Below, in pieces: positions 16,304 to 24,924 of a DNA stretch of 64,000 bases. The notes under the pieces are model-generated. The model was not told where the DNA came from. It worked only from the letters and a program-made list of their open reading frames with translations, and ran no database searches. Both the position numbers and the translations under genes were made by a program. Origin of the DNA: Halomarinibacterium sp041392205 (GTDB taxonomy: Bacteria; Bacteroidota; Bacteroidia; Flavobacteriales; Flavobacteriaceae). The stretch spans positions 389,228 to 453,227 of the forward strand of contig JAWKMO010000002.1 in NCBI GenBank assembly GCA_041392205.1. The letters run 5' to 3'. Each line of letters starts with the position of its first letter. The first letter of the stretch is position 1.

Positions 16304-17758
16304 TTAAAAAGAAGCATTCCCGGGTGTTCTGGGATAGGGAATAACATCTCTAATATTACCCATTCCGGTAACAAATAACACCAATCTCTCAAATCCTAGT
16401 CCAAATCCACTATGCACACACGTGCCAAACTTTCGTAAATCGAGGTACCAATACAATTCTTCTTCAGGAATCCCCATAAGCTCCATTTTCTTTTTTAAGA
16501 CATCGTAACGCTCTTCCCTTTGAGATCCACCTACAATTTCTCCAATTCCTGGAAACAATACGTCCATAGCTCTAACCGTTTCTCGTCCTTTATCGTCCAC
16601 CTCATTTAAACGCATATAAAATGCTTTAATTTTAGCGGGATAATCATATAAAATCACGGGGCAATTAAAGTGTTTTTCTACTAAAAAGCGTTCGTGTTCA
16701 CTTTGTAAATCGGCTCCCCATTCTTCAATAAGGTATTTAAATTTTTTCTTTTTATTAGGCGCACTGTTTTTTAAGATGTCAATGGCTTCGGTATAGGTAA
16801 TACGAACAAAATTATTTTCCAAAACAAAGCGAAGTTTTTCAGAAAGTTTCATTTCATTTCGTTCAGATTGGGGTTTATTTTTTTCTTCCTCAAGTAATCT
16901 GTTTTCAAGGAAAGCCAAATCATCTTGACAGTGGTCTAAAGCATACTGAATTACATACTTTATAAAATCTTCAGCAAGATCCATATTGGCGTGTAAATCG
17001 TTAAATGCCACTTCGGGCTCAATCATCCAAAATTCTGCTAAATGCCTTGAAGTATTCGAGTTTTCGGCTCGAAAAGTAGGACCAAACGTATACACTTTCC
17101 CCAATCCCATAGCGTATGTTTCAGCCTCTAATTGGCCACTTACGGTAAGGTTGGTTTCTTTTTCAAAAAAATCTTCTTTATAATTTACAGAGCCGTCTTC
17201 ATTCAAGGGAGGGTTTTTAGGATTTAAAGAAGTTACCCGAAACATTTCTCCAGCACCCTCGGCATCACTTCCAGTAATAATAGGAGTGTGCATATAATAA
17301 AATCCATTTTTCTGAAAATACTCATGTATGGCAAACGCTAGTTTAGATCGAAGGCGCATTACCGCACCAAAGGTGTTGGTTCGAATACGCAAATGTGCTT
17401 GTTCTCTAAGTTTTTCAAGGGTATGTCGTTTGGGCTGCAAAATGGTTTGCGAAACATCATCGGGATGTGCTTCGCCTAATATTTCAATAGTTGAAGTTTG
17501 AATTTCAACCGTTTGCCCCTGTCCTTGACTTTCGACTAGAATTCCGCTCACTTTTATGGCTGCCCCTACAGTTATTTTATTGAGTAAGGCTTCATCAAAA
17601 GTTGAAAAATCTACGACACATTGTAAATTTTTTACAGTAGAGCCGTCGTTTAAAGCAATAAAACGATTGCTTCTAAAGGATCGTACCCAGCCGTATACAG
17701 ATAGGGTATTGGGGGAAGGTTTAGTGGTAAGGATTTCAATTATTTCTTTTCTGTGCAT
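16304..17758 (-). CDS. asnS: Asparaginyl-tRNA synthetase
   Basis: A 484-aa class IIb synthetase that charges tRNA-Asn. The N-terminal OB-fold anticodon-binding domain covers about residues 15-110. Class II motif 2 is FRAENSNTSRHLAEFWMIEPE (within about residues 225-245), and motif 3 is GFGLGFERLVLFVTG near the end, followed by the family-typical IRDVIPYPRTPG. AsnRS rather than AspRS is indicated by the HLAEFWMIEPE form of motif 2 and the C-terminal PRTPGNASF. It is complete and is transcribed alone. Confidence 0.96.
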   Translation of the reverse strand: MHRKEIIEILTTKPSPNTLSVYGWVRSFRSNRFIALNDGSTVKNLQCVVDFSTFDEALLNKITVGAAIKVSGILVESQGQGQTVEIQTSTIEILGEAHPDDVSQTILQPKRHTLEKLREQAHLRIRTNTFGAVMRLRSKLAFAIHEYFQKNGFYYMHTPIITGSDAEGAGEMFRVTSLNPKNPPLNEDGSVNYKEDFFEKETNLTVSGQLEAETYAMGLGKVYTFGPTFRAENSNTSRHLAEFWMIEPEVAFNDLHANMDLAEDFIKYVIQYALDHCQDDLAFLENRLLEEEKNKPQSERNEMKLSEKLRFVLENNFVRITYTEAIDILKNSAPNKKKKFKYLIEEWGADLQSEHERFLVEKHFNCPVILYDYPAKIKAFYMRLNEVDDKGRETVRAMDVLFPGIGEIVGGSQREERYDVLKKKMELMGIPEEELYWYLDLRKFGTCVHSGFGLGFERLVLFVTGMGNIRDVIPYPRTPGNASF

Positions 17759-17792
17759 GTTCCTTTATTTTGAAGGCGTAAAGATACTTTTT

Positions 17793-20231
17793 TTACGTTT
17801 TTTTTGAATTATGGTATGTATTTTCTTCGTCTTTTTCTAGTTCCTCAACTTCTTCATCGGTTCCAGGTAAAATTTGTAAGGTAGGTTTCTTAAACGTTTG
17901 TTTGTTGGCAATACTTCTTTCTAATGAAAGCAATAAGGAAGGGAGTAATAATAAATTGGCTAACATCGCAAAAAGTAAAGTGGTAGAAACTAATGCTCCT
18001 AAGGCTACCGTTCCTCCAAAACTAGAAATGGTAAAAACAGAAAATCCAAAAAATAGGACGATAGAAGTATAGAACATACTCACTCCTGTTTCGCGTAAGG
18101 CGCCATAAACCGATTTTCGTATTTTCCAGTTATTAGCAATTAATTCTTGACGGTATTTTGCCAAAAAGTGAATGGTATCATCTACCGAAATACCAAACGC
18201 AATACTAAAAACCAATATGGTGGAAGGTTTTATAGGAACACCCAAAAAGCCCATTAATCCGGCAGTTATAATAAGGGGGAGTAAGTTGGGGAGTAAGGAT
18301 ATTAAAATCATTCTAAAGCTTCGGAACATCCACGCCATAAATAATGAAATTAAAAGTATGGCTAAGGATAGCGAAAGCAATAAATTGTTAACCAAATATT
18401 TGGTTCCCTTTTCAAAAACAAAAGCCTTTCCTGTAAGGGAAACCGTATAGCGGTCGTTAGGAAAAATCTTTTCGATTTTAGCGCGAAGATCTTCTTCAAT
18501 TCTATCAAACCTTTCGGTTTGGGTATCTTTCATAAAAGTAGTAATTCTGGCATATTGACCTGTAGAATCTACATAACTTGAAAGCAGGGTGGTATTGTTT
18601 GTACTGCTTTTTGCATAGGATAGAATAAAGGTGCGTTCTTGGCTATTGGGGAGTTGATAATATTCAGGATTATTATTATAATAAGCCTGTTTGGAATATT
18701 TTACCAACTCCACTACGGAAAGTGACTTGGATAACTCTGGAATCTCTTCCATATAATTTTGAAGCGATTCCATTCGTTTTAAAGTGGCTAGATTCATGAC
18801 TCCTTTTTTACGTTTTGTATCAATCAAAACTTCAAGGGGCATAATACCTTCATATTCTTTCTCAAAAAATTTTATATCCGCAAAAAAGGGTTTGTCTTTT
18901 GGCATGTCTTCAATAAGACTTCCAGAAAGCTTTATATTGTAAATGCCTACAATGCTCGTACATAATAGCAAAATAGTTATGCTATAAATTGCGATACGAT
19001 GGTCTTTTACCATTCGTTCCATCCAAGATACAAACCTACCAATCCATCGTTTATTAAGATGTTTTAAATGTTTGTATTTAGGGATTGCCATATAACTATA
19101 CGAAATAGGAATAATAAAAAGGCTTAATAAAAAAATGGCTATAATATTAATGGAAGCAACCGTTCCAAACTCCTTTAAAAGAGTGCTGTGGGTTAAAATA
19201 AAAGTAGCAAAACCCGAAGCCGTGGTGACATTTGTCATTAAGGTAGCATTACCCACTTTTGCAATCACACGTTGTAATGATTTTGCTTGGTTACCGTGTA
19301 ATTTTATTTCCTGCTGGTATTTGTTAATTAAAAAAATACAATTTGGGATTCCAATAACAATTATTAAGGGCGGAATTAAGGCTGTTAGTACGGTAATTTC
19401 ATAGTGTAGTAATCCTAATACACCAAAAGACCACATAACCCCTATTACCACCGTAAGTGTAGATATAAAAGTGGCTCTAAAAGATCGAAAGAAAAAGAAA
19501 AATATGAGGGAGGTTACCAATAATGCAGCGGCAATAAACCAACGAATTTCGTCTATTATATTTTGCGAATTTAGGGTGCGGATATAAGGCATCCCAGAAG
19601 TATGCACTTTTATAGAAGTTTCTGCCTCAAAGGTTTCAATTAACGGAATTAAATTATTAATTATGAAATCCCTCCTGGCTGCAGTATTTACAATTTCCTT
19701 TTTTAGGTAGATAGCGGTACGAACCGATTCTTTATTAGGACTGTATACCAATCCTTCATAAAAGGGAAGTTTATTAAAGAGTTCGTATTTATATCGTGCC
19801 AGTTTTTTTGAATCAACTATCGAATCATTTATAAATGGGACTAACTGAAAAGCAGCGGAGTCTTCTTGTTTTTCTAATTTTTGAATTGTACCTATGGAAA
19901 GCGATAATTCTACCTCTTTAAAAGCAGCAAGATCTTTTGAAAGTTGGATCCAAGCGTTAAAGTTTTTTGGGTGAAATAAAGAGGAATCCTTTACTCCCAT
20001 GATAATTAAATTTCCCTCCTCCCCAAAGGTGCTTAAAAATTGCTGGTATTCTTCGTTGTAGATATGGTCATCGGGTAATAGATTTGCCTCGGTGTAGGTA
20101 AATCGCATATTTTTCCATTGAAGCGCAAAGAAAATAGTGGTAGCTACAATAAAAATGATAAGAAGTATTCTGTTGCGTAATATAAAACGGGCAACGGCAC
20201 TCCAAAAACCGATACTAAAAAGTTTGTTCAA
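17793..20231 (-). CDS. RND/MMPL family membrane transporter
   Basis: An 812-aa inner-membrane protein with the two-fold RND layout: one transmembrane helix, a large periplasmic loop, then a cluster of about five helices, repeated once. The first cluster holds ALIPPLIIVIGIPNCIFLINKY and the second SILVFSIAFGISVDDTIHF. The GISVDDTIHF sequence is the MMPL/sterol-sensing type of the RND superfamily, which exports lipids or hydrophobic compounds. No membrane-fusion or TolC-like partner is adjacent. The substrate is not predictable. The C-terminus is an acidic tail (EEVEELEKDEE). Confidence 0.85.
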   Translation of the reverse strand: MNKLFSIGFWSAVARFILRNRILLIIFIVATTIFFALQWKNMRFTYTEANLLPDDHIYNEEYQQFLSTFGEEGNLIIMGVKDSSLFHPKNFNAWIQLSKDLAAFKEVELSLSIGTIQKLEKQEDSAAFQLVPFINDSIVDSKKLARYKYELFNKLPFYEGLVYSPNKESVRTAIYLKKEIVNTAARRDFIINNLIPLIETFEAETSIKVHTSGMPYIRTLNSQNIIDEIRWFIAAALLVTSLIFFFFFRSFRATFISTLTVVIGVMWSFGVLGLLHYEITVLTALIPPLIIVIGIPNCIFLINKYQQEIKLHGNQAKSLQRVIAKVGNATLMTNVTTASGFATFILTHSTLLKEFGTVASINIIAIFLLSLFIIPISYSYMAIPKYKHLKHLNKRWIGRFVSWMERMVKDHRIAIYSITILLLCTSIVGIYNIKLSGSLIEDMPKDKPFFADIKFFEKEYEGIMPLEVLIDTKRKKGVMNLATLKRMESLQNYMEEIPELSKSLSVVELVKYSKQAYYNNNPEYYQLPNSQERTFILSYAKSSTNNTTLLSSYVDSTGQYARITTFMKDTQTERFDRIEEDLRAKIEKIFPNDRYTVSLTGKAFVFEKGTKYLVNNLLLSLSLAILLISLFMAWMFRSFRMILISLLPNLLPLIITAGLMGFLGVPIKPSTILVFSIAFGISVDDTIHFLAKYRQELIANNWKIRKSVYGALRETGVSMFYTSIVLFFGFSVFTISSFGGTVALGALVSTTLLFAMLANLLLLPSLLLSLERSIANKQTFKKPTLQILPGTDEEVEELEKDEENTYHNSKKT

Positions 20232-20406
20232 AAAAGAGTCCTTAAAATTGCTGCAAAGGTATTAAAATACAAAGGATTGAAAAGGAATAGATAGGTTATT
20301 AATTTAAAAAAAATCAATAAAAAATATCCTCTTTGAAGTGCCTGTGCTCAAATTACTTTGGCGGCTAAGGAGGAAGTTAGTTCAACTTTTAGGATAAGTA
20401 TATTTC

Positions 20407-20961
20407 TTACACCTTCATAATTTCGGCTTCTTTTTTGGCCAAAATTGCGTCAATTTTTTGAATGTGCTCATCGGTCAATTTTTGAATATCAACTTCCAAG
20501 CTTTTCTTTAAATCTTCAGAGATGTCTAATTTTTTAATATCGTTGTTGGCGTTTTTACGATCATTACGAACTCCAATTTTAGCATCTTCTGCTTCTGCTT
20601 TAGCTTGTTTGGCAAGTTCTCTTCGACGTTCTTCGGTTAAAGGAGGGACATTAATAATAATACTTTCGCCATTATTCATAGGATTAAAACCTAGATTGGC
20701 TATTTGAATCCCTTTTTCAATTTCTTGTATCATTTGTTTTTCCCAAGGTTGGATGGTAATAGTCATTCCGTCTGGGGTATTAATATTGGCCACTTGCCCT
20801 AGCGGGGTTGGGCTTCCATAATAATTTACCATAACCCCACTTAGCATGGCAGGGGAAGCTTTTCCAGCTCTTATGGTAGCTAATTTTTTTTCAAGGTGCA
20901 CTAGTGCGCTTTTCATCGCCTCTTCGGTACTGTCTAGTATAAATTGAATTTCGTCTTCCAT
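20407..20961 (-). CDS. frr: Ribosome recycling factor
   Basis: A 184-aa protein that splits post-termination ribosomes together with EF-G. The family sequence is easily recognised: ATIRAGKASPAMLSGVMVNYYGSPTPL at residues 29-55, split here by family blocks, then GESIIINVPPLTEERRRELAKQ and IGVRNDRKNANNDIKK. Length is standard (about 184 aa). It follows pyrH by 37 bases on the same strand, the usual pyrH-frr operon, downstream of tsf and rpsB. Confidence 0.97.
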   Translation of the reverse strand: MEDEIQFILDSTEEAMKSALVHLEKKLATIRAGKASPAMLSGVMVNYYGSPTPLGQVANINTPDGMTITIQPWEKQMIQEIEKGIQIANLGFNPMNNGESIIINVPPLTEERRRELAKQAKAEAEDAKIGVRNDRKNANNDIKKLDISEDLKKSLEVDIQKLTDEHIQKIDAILAKKEAEIMKV

Positions 20962-20998
20962 GGTATTTTTTTAAAGTATTGGCAAATATTAGACCAAA

Positions 20999-21706
20999 TT
21001 ATAAGTTCACTTTGGTCCCTACTTTTTCTCCAGAAACTACTTTAAGTAGATTTCCTTTTGTGTTCATATCGAAAACGATAATAGGGAGTTCGTTTTCTTG
21101 ACTTAATGTAAAAGCGGTAGTGTCCATTACTTTTAAGCCTTTTCTTAATACATCATCAAAAGTAATAAAATCGAATTTTGTAGCACTACTGTCTTTTTCT
21201 GGGTCGCTGGTGTAAATACCATCTACCCTTGTTCCTTTTAAAATTACATCGGCGCCCACTTCAATGGCACGTAACACTGCAGCAGAATCGGTCGTGAAAT
21301 AAGGATTTCCTGTTCCACCTCCAAAGATAACGACACGCCCTTTTTCGAGATGCCGAATAGCTCTTCTACGAATAAACGGTTCTGCCACTTCATCCATTTT
21401 AATGGCGCTTTGTAAACGGGTTTGCACCCCTTCATTTTCTAAAGCACTCTGTAAAGCAAGTCCATTAATTACAGTGGCAAGCATGCCCATATGGTCTCCT
21501 TGAACACGGTCCATACCACCACTTACTCCTGAAACCCCTCTGAAGATATTACCACCACCTATCACGATAGCCACTTGCACTCCTTTTGAAACAATTGCTT
21601 TAATTTCGTCTGCGTATTCCTGAAGTCTTACAGGGTCAATACCGTATAGTTGTTGGCCCATTAGGGCTTCGCCAGAGAGCTTGAGTAATATTCTTTTGTA
21701 TTGCAT
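20999..21706 (-). CDS. pyrH: UMP kinase
   Basis: A 235-aa bacterial UMP kinase (amino-acid-kinase fold) that makes UDP from UMP for pyrimidine and cell-wall precursor synthesis. Key blocks are RILLKLSGEALMG at the N-terminus, VIGGGNIFRGVSG, GGGTGNPYFTTDSAAVLRA and the uridine-site region. I choose the ATG at 21706 (MQYKRILLKLSG) because it gives the standard family length. An upstream in-frame ATG at 21727 would add seven residues. It forms an operon with frr. Confidence 0.95.
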   Translation of the reverse strand: MQYKRILLKLSGEALMGQQLYGIDPVRLQEYADEIKAIVSKGVQVAIVIGGGNIFRGVSGVSGGMDRVQGDHMGMLATVINGLALQSALENEGVQTRLQSAIKMDEVAEPFIRRRAIRHLEKGRVVIFGGGTGNPYFTTDSAAVLRAIEVGADVILKGTRVDGIYTSDPEKDSSATKFDFITFDDVLRKGLKVMDTTAFTLSQENELPIIVFDMNTKGNLLKVVSGEKVGTKVNL

Positions 21707-21762
21707 AGTGGTAGTTTCCTTTAGCAAAAATAAATAAAATTTATGATGAATTGTGTCAAAAT

Positions 21763-21799
21763 AAAAACCGCTTGAGTAATAATTACTAAAGCGGTTTTT
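21763..21799 (-). terminator. Intrinsic terminator between tsf and pyrH
   Basis: AAAAACCGCTT and AAGCGGTTTTT pair across a further AGTAAT/ATTACT inner stem, and the minus-strand side ends in T residues. It closes the tsf transcript, so pyrH-frr probably has its own promoter or depends on read-through. Confidence 0.85.
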
Positions 21800-21823
21800 A
21801 AAAAGTTGTTTAATTATTAGTTT

Positions 21824-22792
21824 TTAAACTAATGAAATTCTTTCAAAACGAACCACACTTACATCGCCTTTGTTAGCAACATATTGTGCTACGTTAAGCT
21901 TATCATCCATAATAAAATTTTGATCCAGCAAGCATTTCTCTTGATCTAGCGTAGTGTTATCTGAAATAAAACGCTCCAATTTTCCGGGAAGAATTTTATC
22001 CCAAATTTGTTCTGGCTTGCCTTCTGCTTTAAGTTCCGCCTTTAGCATTTCTTCGGCTTCTGCAATAACAGCATCTGTTAATTGCATTCTTGAGATGTAT
22101 TTAGGAACATTTTTTAATGTCTTCCCTAATCTTCCCAATTCAATATTTTCTTTTTCTATTACAGCGATTCTTGCTTCGGTTTCTGAAGCCACAAAAGCAG
22201 GATCAAAATCTTTGTAAGAAAGGGTTGTAGCTCCCATAGAAGCAACTTGCATAGAAACATTTTTAGCCACTTCGGCGGCACCTTCAAAAGGTTTTGAAAG
22301 CCCTACTAAAGCGCCAATCTTATTTCCATGAATATAAGATCCTACAAAAGGAGCTTCTAAGGTTTTGAAACCTCCAATTTCAATTTTTTCACCAATAACT
22401 CCTGTTTGTTCTGTACATTTTTCTTGAACAGTCATTCCATTTTCATATTCAGCTGCTAAAAATTCTTCTAAAGTAGCCGTTTGCAACGCAATTTCTGCCA
22501 TTTTATGTGCCATAGCAACATACGAATCATTTTTTGCTACAAAGTCTGTTTCGCAGTTTAAGGAAACAATTACTCCTTTGGTAGCGTCTTGGTTTACTTT
22601 TGCAATTACGGCCCCTTCGCTAGAGTCTCTATCGGCTCTTTTTTCGGCAATTTTTTGTCCTTTTTTTCGTAGGATTTCAATTGCTTTGTCGAAGTCTCCT
22701 TCGGCTTCCACCAATGCTTTTTTGCAATCCATCATTCCGGCTCCGGTTTTTTGTCTTAAGTCGTTTACCTGTGCGGCGGTTATTTGTACCAT
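21824..22792 (-). CDS. tsf: Translation elongation factor Ts
   Basis: A 322-aa guanine-nucleotide exchange factor for EF-Tu. The N-terminal UBA-like domain reads ITAAQVNDLRQKTGAGMMDCKKAL, and the EF-Tu-contact motif NCETDFVAKND lies at about residue 80. The ATG at 22792 (MVQITAAQ) matches family N-termini better than the ATG three codons upstream. It is longer than E. coli EF-Ts and similar to other Bacteroidota forms. It follows rpsB, from which it is separated by a terminator-like hairpin. Confidence 0.96.
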   Translation of the reverse strand: MVQITAAQVNDLRQKTGAGMMDCKKALVEAEGDFDKAIEILRKKGQKIAEKRADRDSSEGAVIAKVNQDATKGVIVSLNCETDFVAKNDSYVAMAHKMAEIALQTATLEEFLAAEYENGMTVQEKCTEQTGVIGEKIEIGGFKTLEAPFVGSYIHGNKIGALVGLSKPFEGAAEVAKNVSMQVASMGATTLSYKDFDPAFVASETEARIAVIEKENIELGRLGKTLKNVPKYISRMQLTDAVIAEAEEMLKAELKAEGKPEQIWDKILPGKLERFISDNTTLDQEKCLLDQNFIMDDKLNVAQYVANKGDVSVVRFERISLV

Positions 22793-22818
22793 CGTTTTCA
22801 AGTTTTTTTGGGTTTAAA

Positions 22819-22866
22819 AAAAAGTCGTTACAAGATATTCCAAAAGAATAAAGGCAACGACTTTTT
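22819..22866 (-). terminator. Hairpin between rpsB and tsf
   Basis: AAAGTCGTT (22821-22829) pairs with AACGACTTT (22856-22864), with a second inner stem GATATTC/GAATA-like in the loop. On the minus strand it ends in a T run. It lies between rpsB and tsf and may be a partial terminator that sets their ratio. Confidence 0.7.
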
Positions 22867-22887
22867 AAAGATTATGATTTTGTTATA

Positions 22888-23685
22888 TTATTCTTCTTCG
22901 TTGCTGGCAGGAACTGCTACACTAGCTCTTTTTCTAGCCGATTTTTTTACCTCTGTAACGTCATCTTCGTTTTCATCATCTTCAGCTTTTCCAGATTTTC
23001 TTTCGGTTAAGCCTTCAGCAATGGCAGTAGTGACACTACTGATGATTTTTTCAATAGATTTTGAAGCATCATCATTGGATGGGATTACGTAATCTATAGA
23101 ACGTGGGTCACTATTGGTATCTACCATAGCAAAAATAGGGATATTCAATTTTTGCGCTTCTTTTACAGCAATGTGTTCACGAGTTGTATCTACAATAAAT
23201 AGTGCTCCAGGAAGACGACTCATATCGGTAATAGAACCTAAGTTTTTTTCCAATTTTGCACGGAGACGATCTACCGCTAATCTTTCTTTTTTGGAGAGCG
23301 TGTTAAAGGTACCATCTTGCTTCATTCTATCGATAGAGGCCATCTTTTTAACAGCTTTACGAATGGTAACAAAGTTGGTTAACATTCCGCCGGGCCATCT
23401 TTCGGTAATGTAAGGCATATTGGCATTTTTTGCTTTTTCTGCAACGATGTCTTTTGCCTGTTTCTTGGTTGCTACAAAAAGAACTTTACGACCACTAGCC
23501 GCAATTTTTTTTAGAGCCTCGTTAGCCTCTTCTAGTTTTGCAGCTGTTTTGTATAGGTTGATGATGTGGATTCCATTTCGCTCCATATAGATGTAGGGAG
23601 CCATATTGGGATTCCATTTACGGGTAAGGTGTCCAAAGTGAACACCAGCGTCAAGTAATTCCTTGACAGATGTGTTTTTTGCCAT
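22888..23685 (-). CDS. rpsB: 30S ribosomal protein S2
   Basis: A 265-aa ribosomal protein S2. Diagnostic segments are LLDAGVHFGHLTRKWNPNMAPYI at the N-terminus (within residues 9-31), FVATKKQAKDIV, RWPGGMLTNFVTI and LFIVDTTREHIAVKEA. The C-terminal 30 residues are an acidic then basic tail (EDDENEDDVTEVKKSARKR) that varies in the family. It is first in the rpsB-tsf-pyrH-frr run. Confidence 0.97.
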   Translation of the reverse strand: MAKNTSVKELLDAGVHFGHLTRKWNPNMAPYIYMERNGIHIINLYKTAAKLEEANEALKKIAASGRKVLFVATKKQAKDIVAEKAKNANMPYITERWPGGMLTNFVTIRKAVKKMASIDRMKQDGTFNTLSKKERLAVDRLRAKLEKNLGSITDMSRLPGALFIVDTTREHIAVKEAQKLNIPIFAMVDTNSDPRSIDYVIPSNDDASKSIEKIISSVTTAIAEGLTERKSGKAEDDENEDDVTEVKKSARKRASVAVPASNEEE

Positions 23686-23727
23686 TTTGTTTTTAGTTTA
23701 CGTTCTGTAATAATAGATAGCAATCTT

Positions 23728-23740
23728 TCTGAATTTCAGA
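23728..23740 (-). promoter_or_regulatory. Small hairpin in the rpsB leader
   Basis: TCTGAA and TTCAGA pair around one central base, about 45 bases upstream of the rpsB start and inside the presumed 5' leader. A ribosomal-protein leader role is possible but unsupported beyond the hairpin itself. Confidence 0.25.
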
Positions 23741-23831
23741 CTTGATTTAGATGCTAAACTAATATCCCTTCCGGCAAAGGATGAGATTAACAGCTTGATT
23801 AATAATAAAATATGAACTTAGTATAACAAGA

Positions 23832-23858
23832 TTGGGTATCTCGGGATGAGATACCCAA
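23832..23858 (-). terminator. Hairpin after rpsI
   Basis: TTGGGTATCTC and GAGATACCCAA form a perfect 11-bp stem with a 5-base loop, 15 bases beyond the rpsI stop. The T tract on the minus strand is poor, but position and stem fit a terminator of the rplM-rpsI operon. Confidence 0.7.
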
Positions 23859-23872
23859 ACAAGTTGAAAATA

Positions 23873-24259
23873 TTAACGTTTAGAGAACTGGAATTTCTTA
23901 CGAGCTTTCTTCTGACCAAATTTCTTACGTTCTACCATTCTTGGGTCTCTGGTAAGTAATCCTTCAGGCTTTAAAATTCCTCTGTTTTCTTCATTTACTT
24001 CGCACATGGCACGAGCAATAGCTAAACGTACTGCCTCTGCTTGCCCTGTGATACCACCGCCGTATACGTTTACTTTAATATCAAAGTCTTTTTCGTTATT
24101 AGTTAACGCTAAAGGCTGTTGCACTTTGTAACGTAGGGTTGGGGTAGTAAAGTAATTTTCAAATTCGCGGTTGTTGATGGTAATGTTCCCTTTTCCTTTT
24201 GTAAGGTATACACGAGCCACAGCGGTTTTTCTTCTTCCTATTTTGTGAATTGTCTCCAT
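23873..24259 (-). CDS. rpsI: 30S ribosomal protein S9
   Basis: A 128-aa S9 protein with the N-terminal IGRRKTAVARVYL and the basic C-terminal tail (MVERKKFGQKKARKKFQFSKR, of which KARKKFQFSKR reaches the tRNA site in the ribosome). Its ATG overlaps the rplM stop codon by one base, so the two are translationally coupled. It is complete and of usual length. Confidence 0.97.
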   Translation of the reverse strand: METIHKIGRRKTAVARVYLTKGKGNITINNREFENYFTTPTLRYKVQQPLALTNNEKDFDIKVNVYGGGITGQAEAVRLAIARAMCEVNEENRGILKPEGLLTRDPRMVERKKFGQKKARKKFQFSKR

Positions 24260-24714
24260 TACTTAGCTTGGTTAAGGTTAATTACTTTAGGTTTTTGAGC
24301 TTCTTGACCGTGCTCTGCACCAGAGTATACTTTAAGATTTCTAAAAAGTGCTGCCCCTAATTTGTTTTTAGGTAACATTCCTTTTACTGCTTTTTCTACC
24401 AATCGGGTAGGATCTTTAGCATACATTTCTTGTGCACTTAACGTACGTTGTCCTCCAGGATATCCTGTATGGCGGACATACGTTTTGGAATCCCACTTTT
24501 TACCGGTTAAATTAATTTTACTAGCGTTGGTAACAATCACATTATCTCCACAATCTACATGAGGCGTATAATTTGGCTTGTTTTTTCCACGAAGCATTTT
24601 AGCCACTTCGCTGGCAAGACGACCCAATGCTTGGCCGTCCGCATCTACCAATACCCATTCTTTGTTAACGGTATTTTTGTTGGCAGATACTGTTTTGTAA
24701 CTTAATGTATCCAT
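24259..24714 (-). CDS. rplM: 50S ribosomal protein L13
   Basis: A 151-aa L13 with WVLVDADGQALGRLASEVAKML (within residues 20-42), VRHTGYPGGQR and AVKGMLPKNKLG, all diagnostic. It is first in the rplM-rpsI operon and is preceded by a near-perfect Bacteroidota promoter and a small hairpin in the leader. Confidence 0.97.
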   Translation of the reverse strand: MDTLSYKTVSANKNTVNKEWVLVDADGQALGRLASEVAKMLRGKNKPNYTPHVDCGDNVIVTNASKINLTGKKWDSKTYVRHTGYPGGQRTLSAQEMYAKDPTRLVEKAVKGMLPKNKLGAALFRNLKVYSGAEHGQEAQKPKVINLNQAK

Positions 24715-24751
24715 TAGTTTTTTGTCAAAATAGTTAATAAATCATTGAAAT

Positions 24752-24764
24752 CCTCTCTAAGAGG
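24752..24764 (-). promoter_or_regulatory. Hairpin at the 5' end of the rplM-rpsI transcript
   Basis: CCTCT and AGAGG form a 5-bp stem with a 3-base loop. It begins within a few bases of the transcription start predicted from the promoter just upstream, 38 bases before the rplM ATG. Such an early hairpin could bind L13 or stabilise the message. This is inference. Confidence 0.35.
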
Positions 24765-24768
24765 GGTG

Positions 24769-24798
24769 CAAATGTAATGCTATTTATTTGAAAAACAA
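24769..24798 (-). promoter_or_regulatory. Promoter of rplM-rpsI
   Basis: Read on the minus strand, TTG (24798-24796) is followed after exactly 19 bases by TACATTTG (24776-24769), a perfect match to TTG-N19-TAnnTTTG, the primary sigma-factor promoter of Bacteroidota. Confidence 0.85.
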
Positions 24799-24924
24799 AT
24801 GCCCAAATTGTTTTTTTAATGCCTGTTAAAAACGTTAAAATTCTCTTAATTAATCCAGTTAACTGTCACATGCAAACGTACTTTTAGTCTATTAAAACAT
24901 CAATCAAACCACAACTAACTACCC

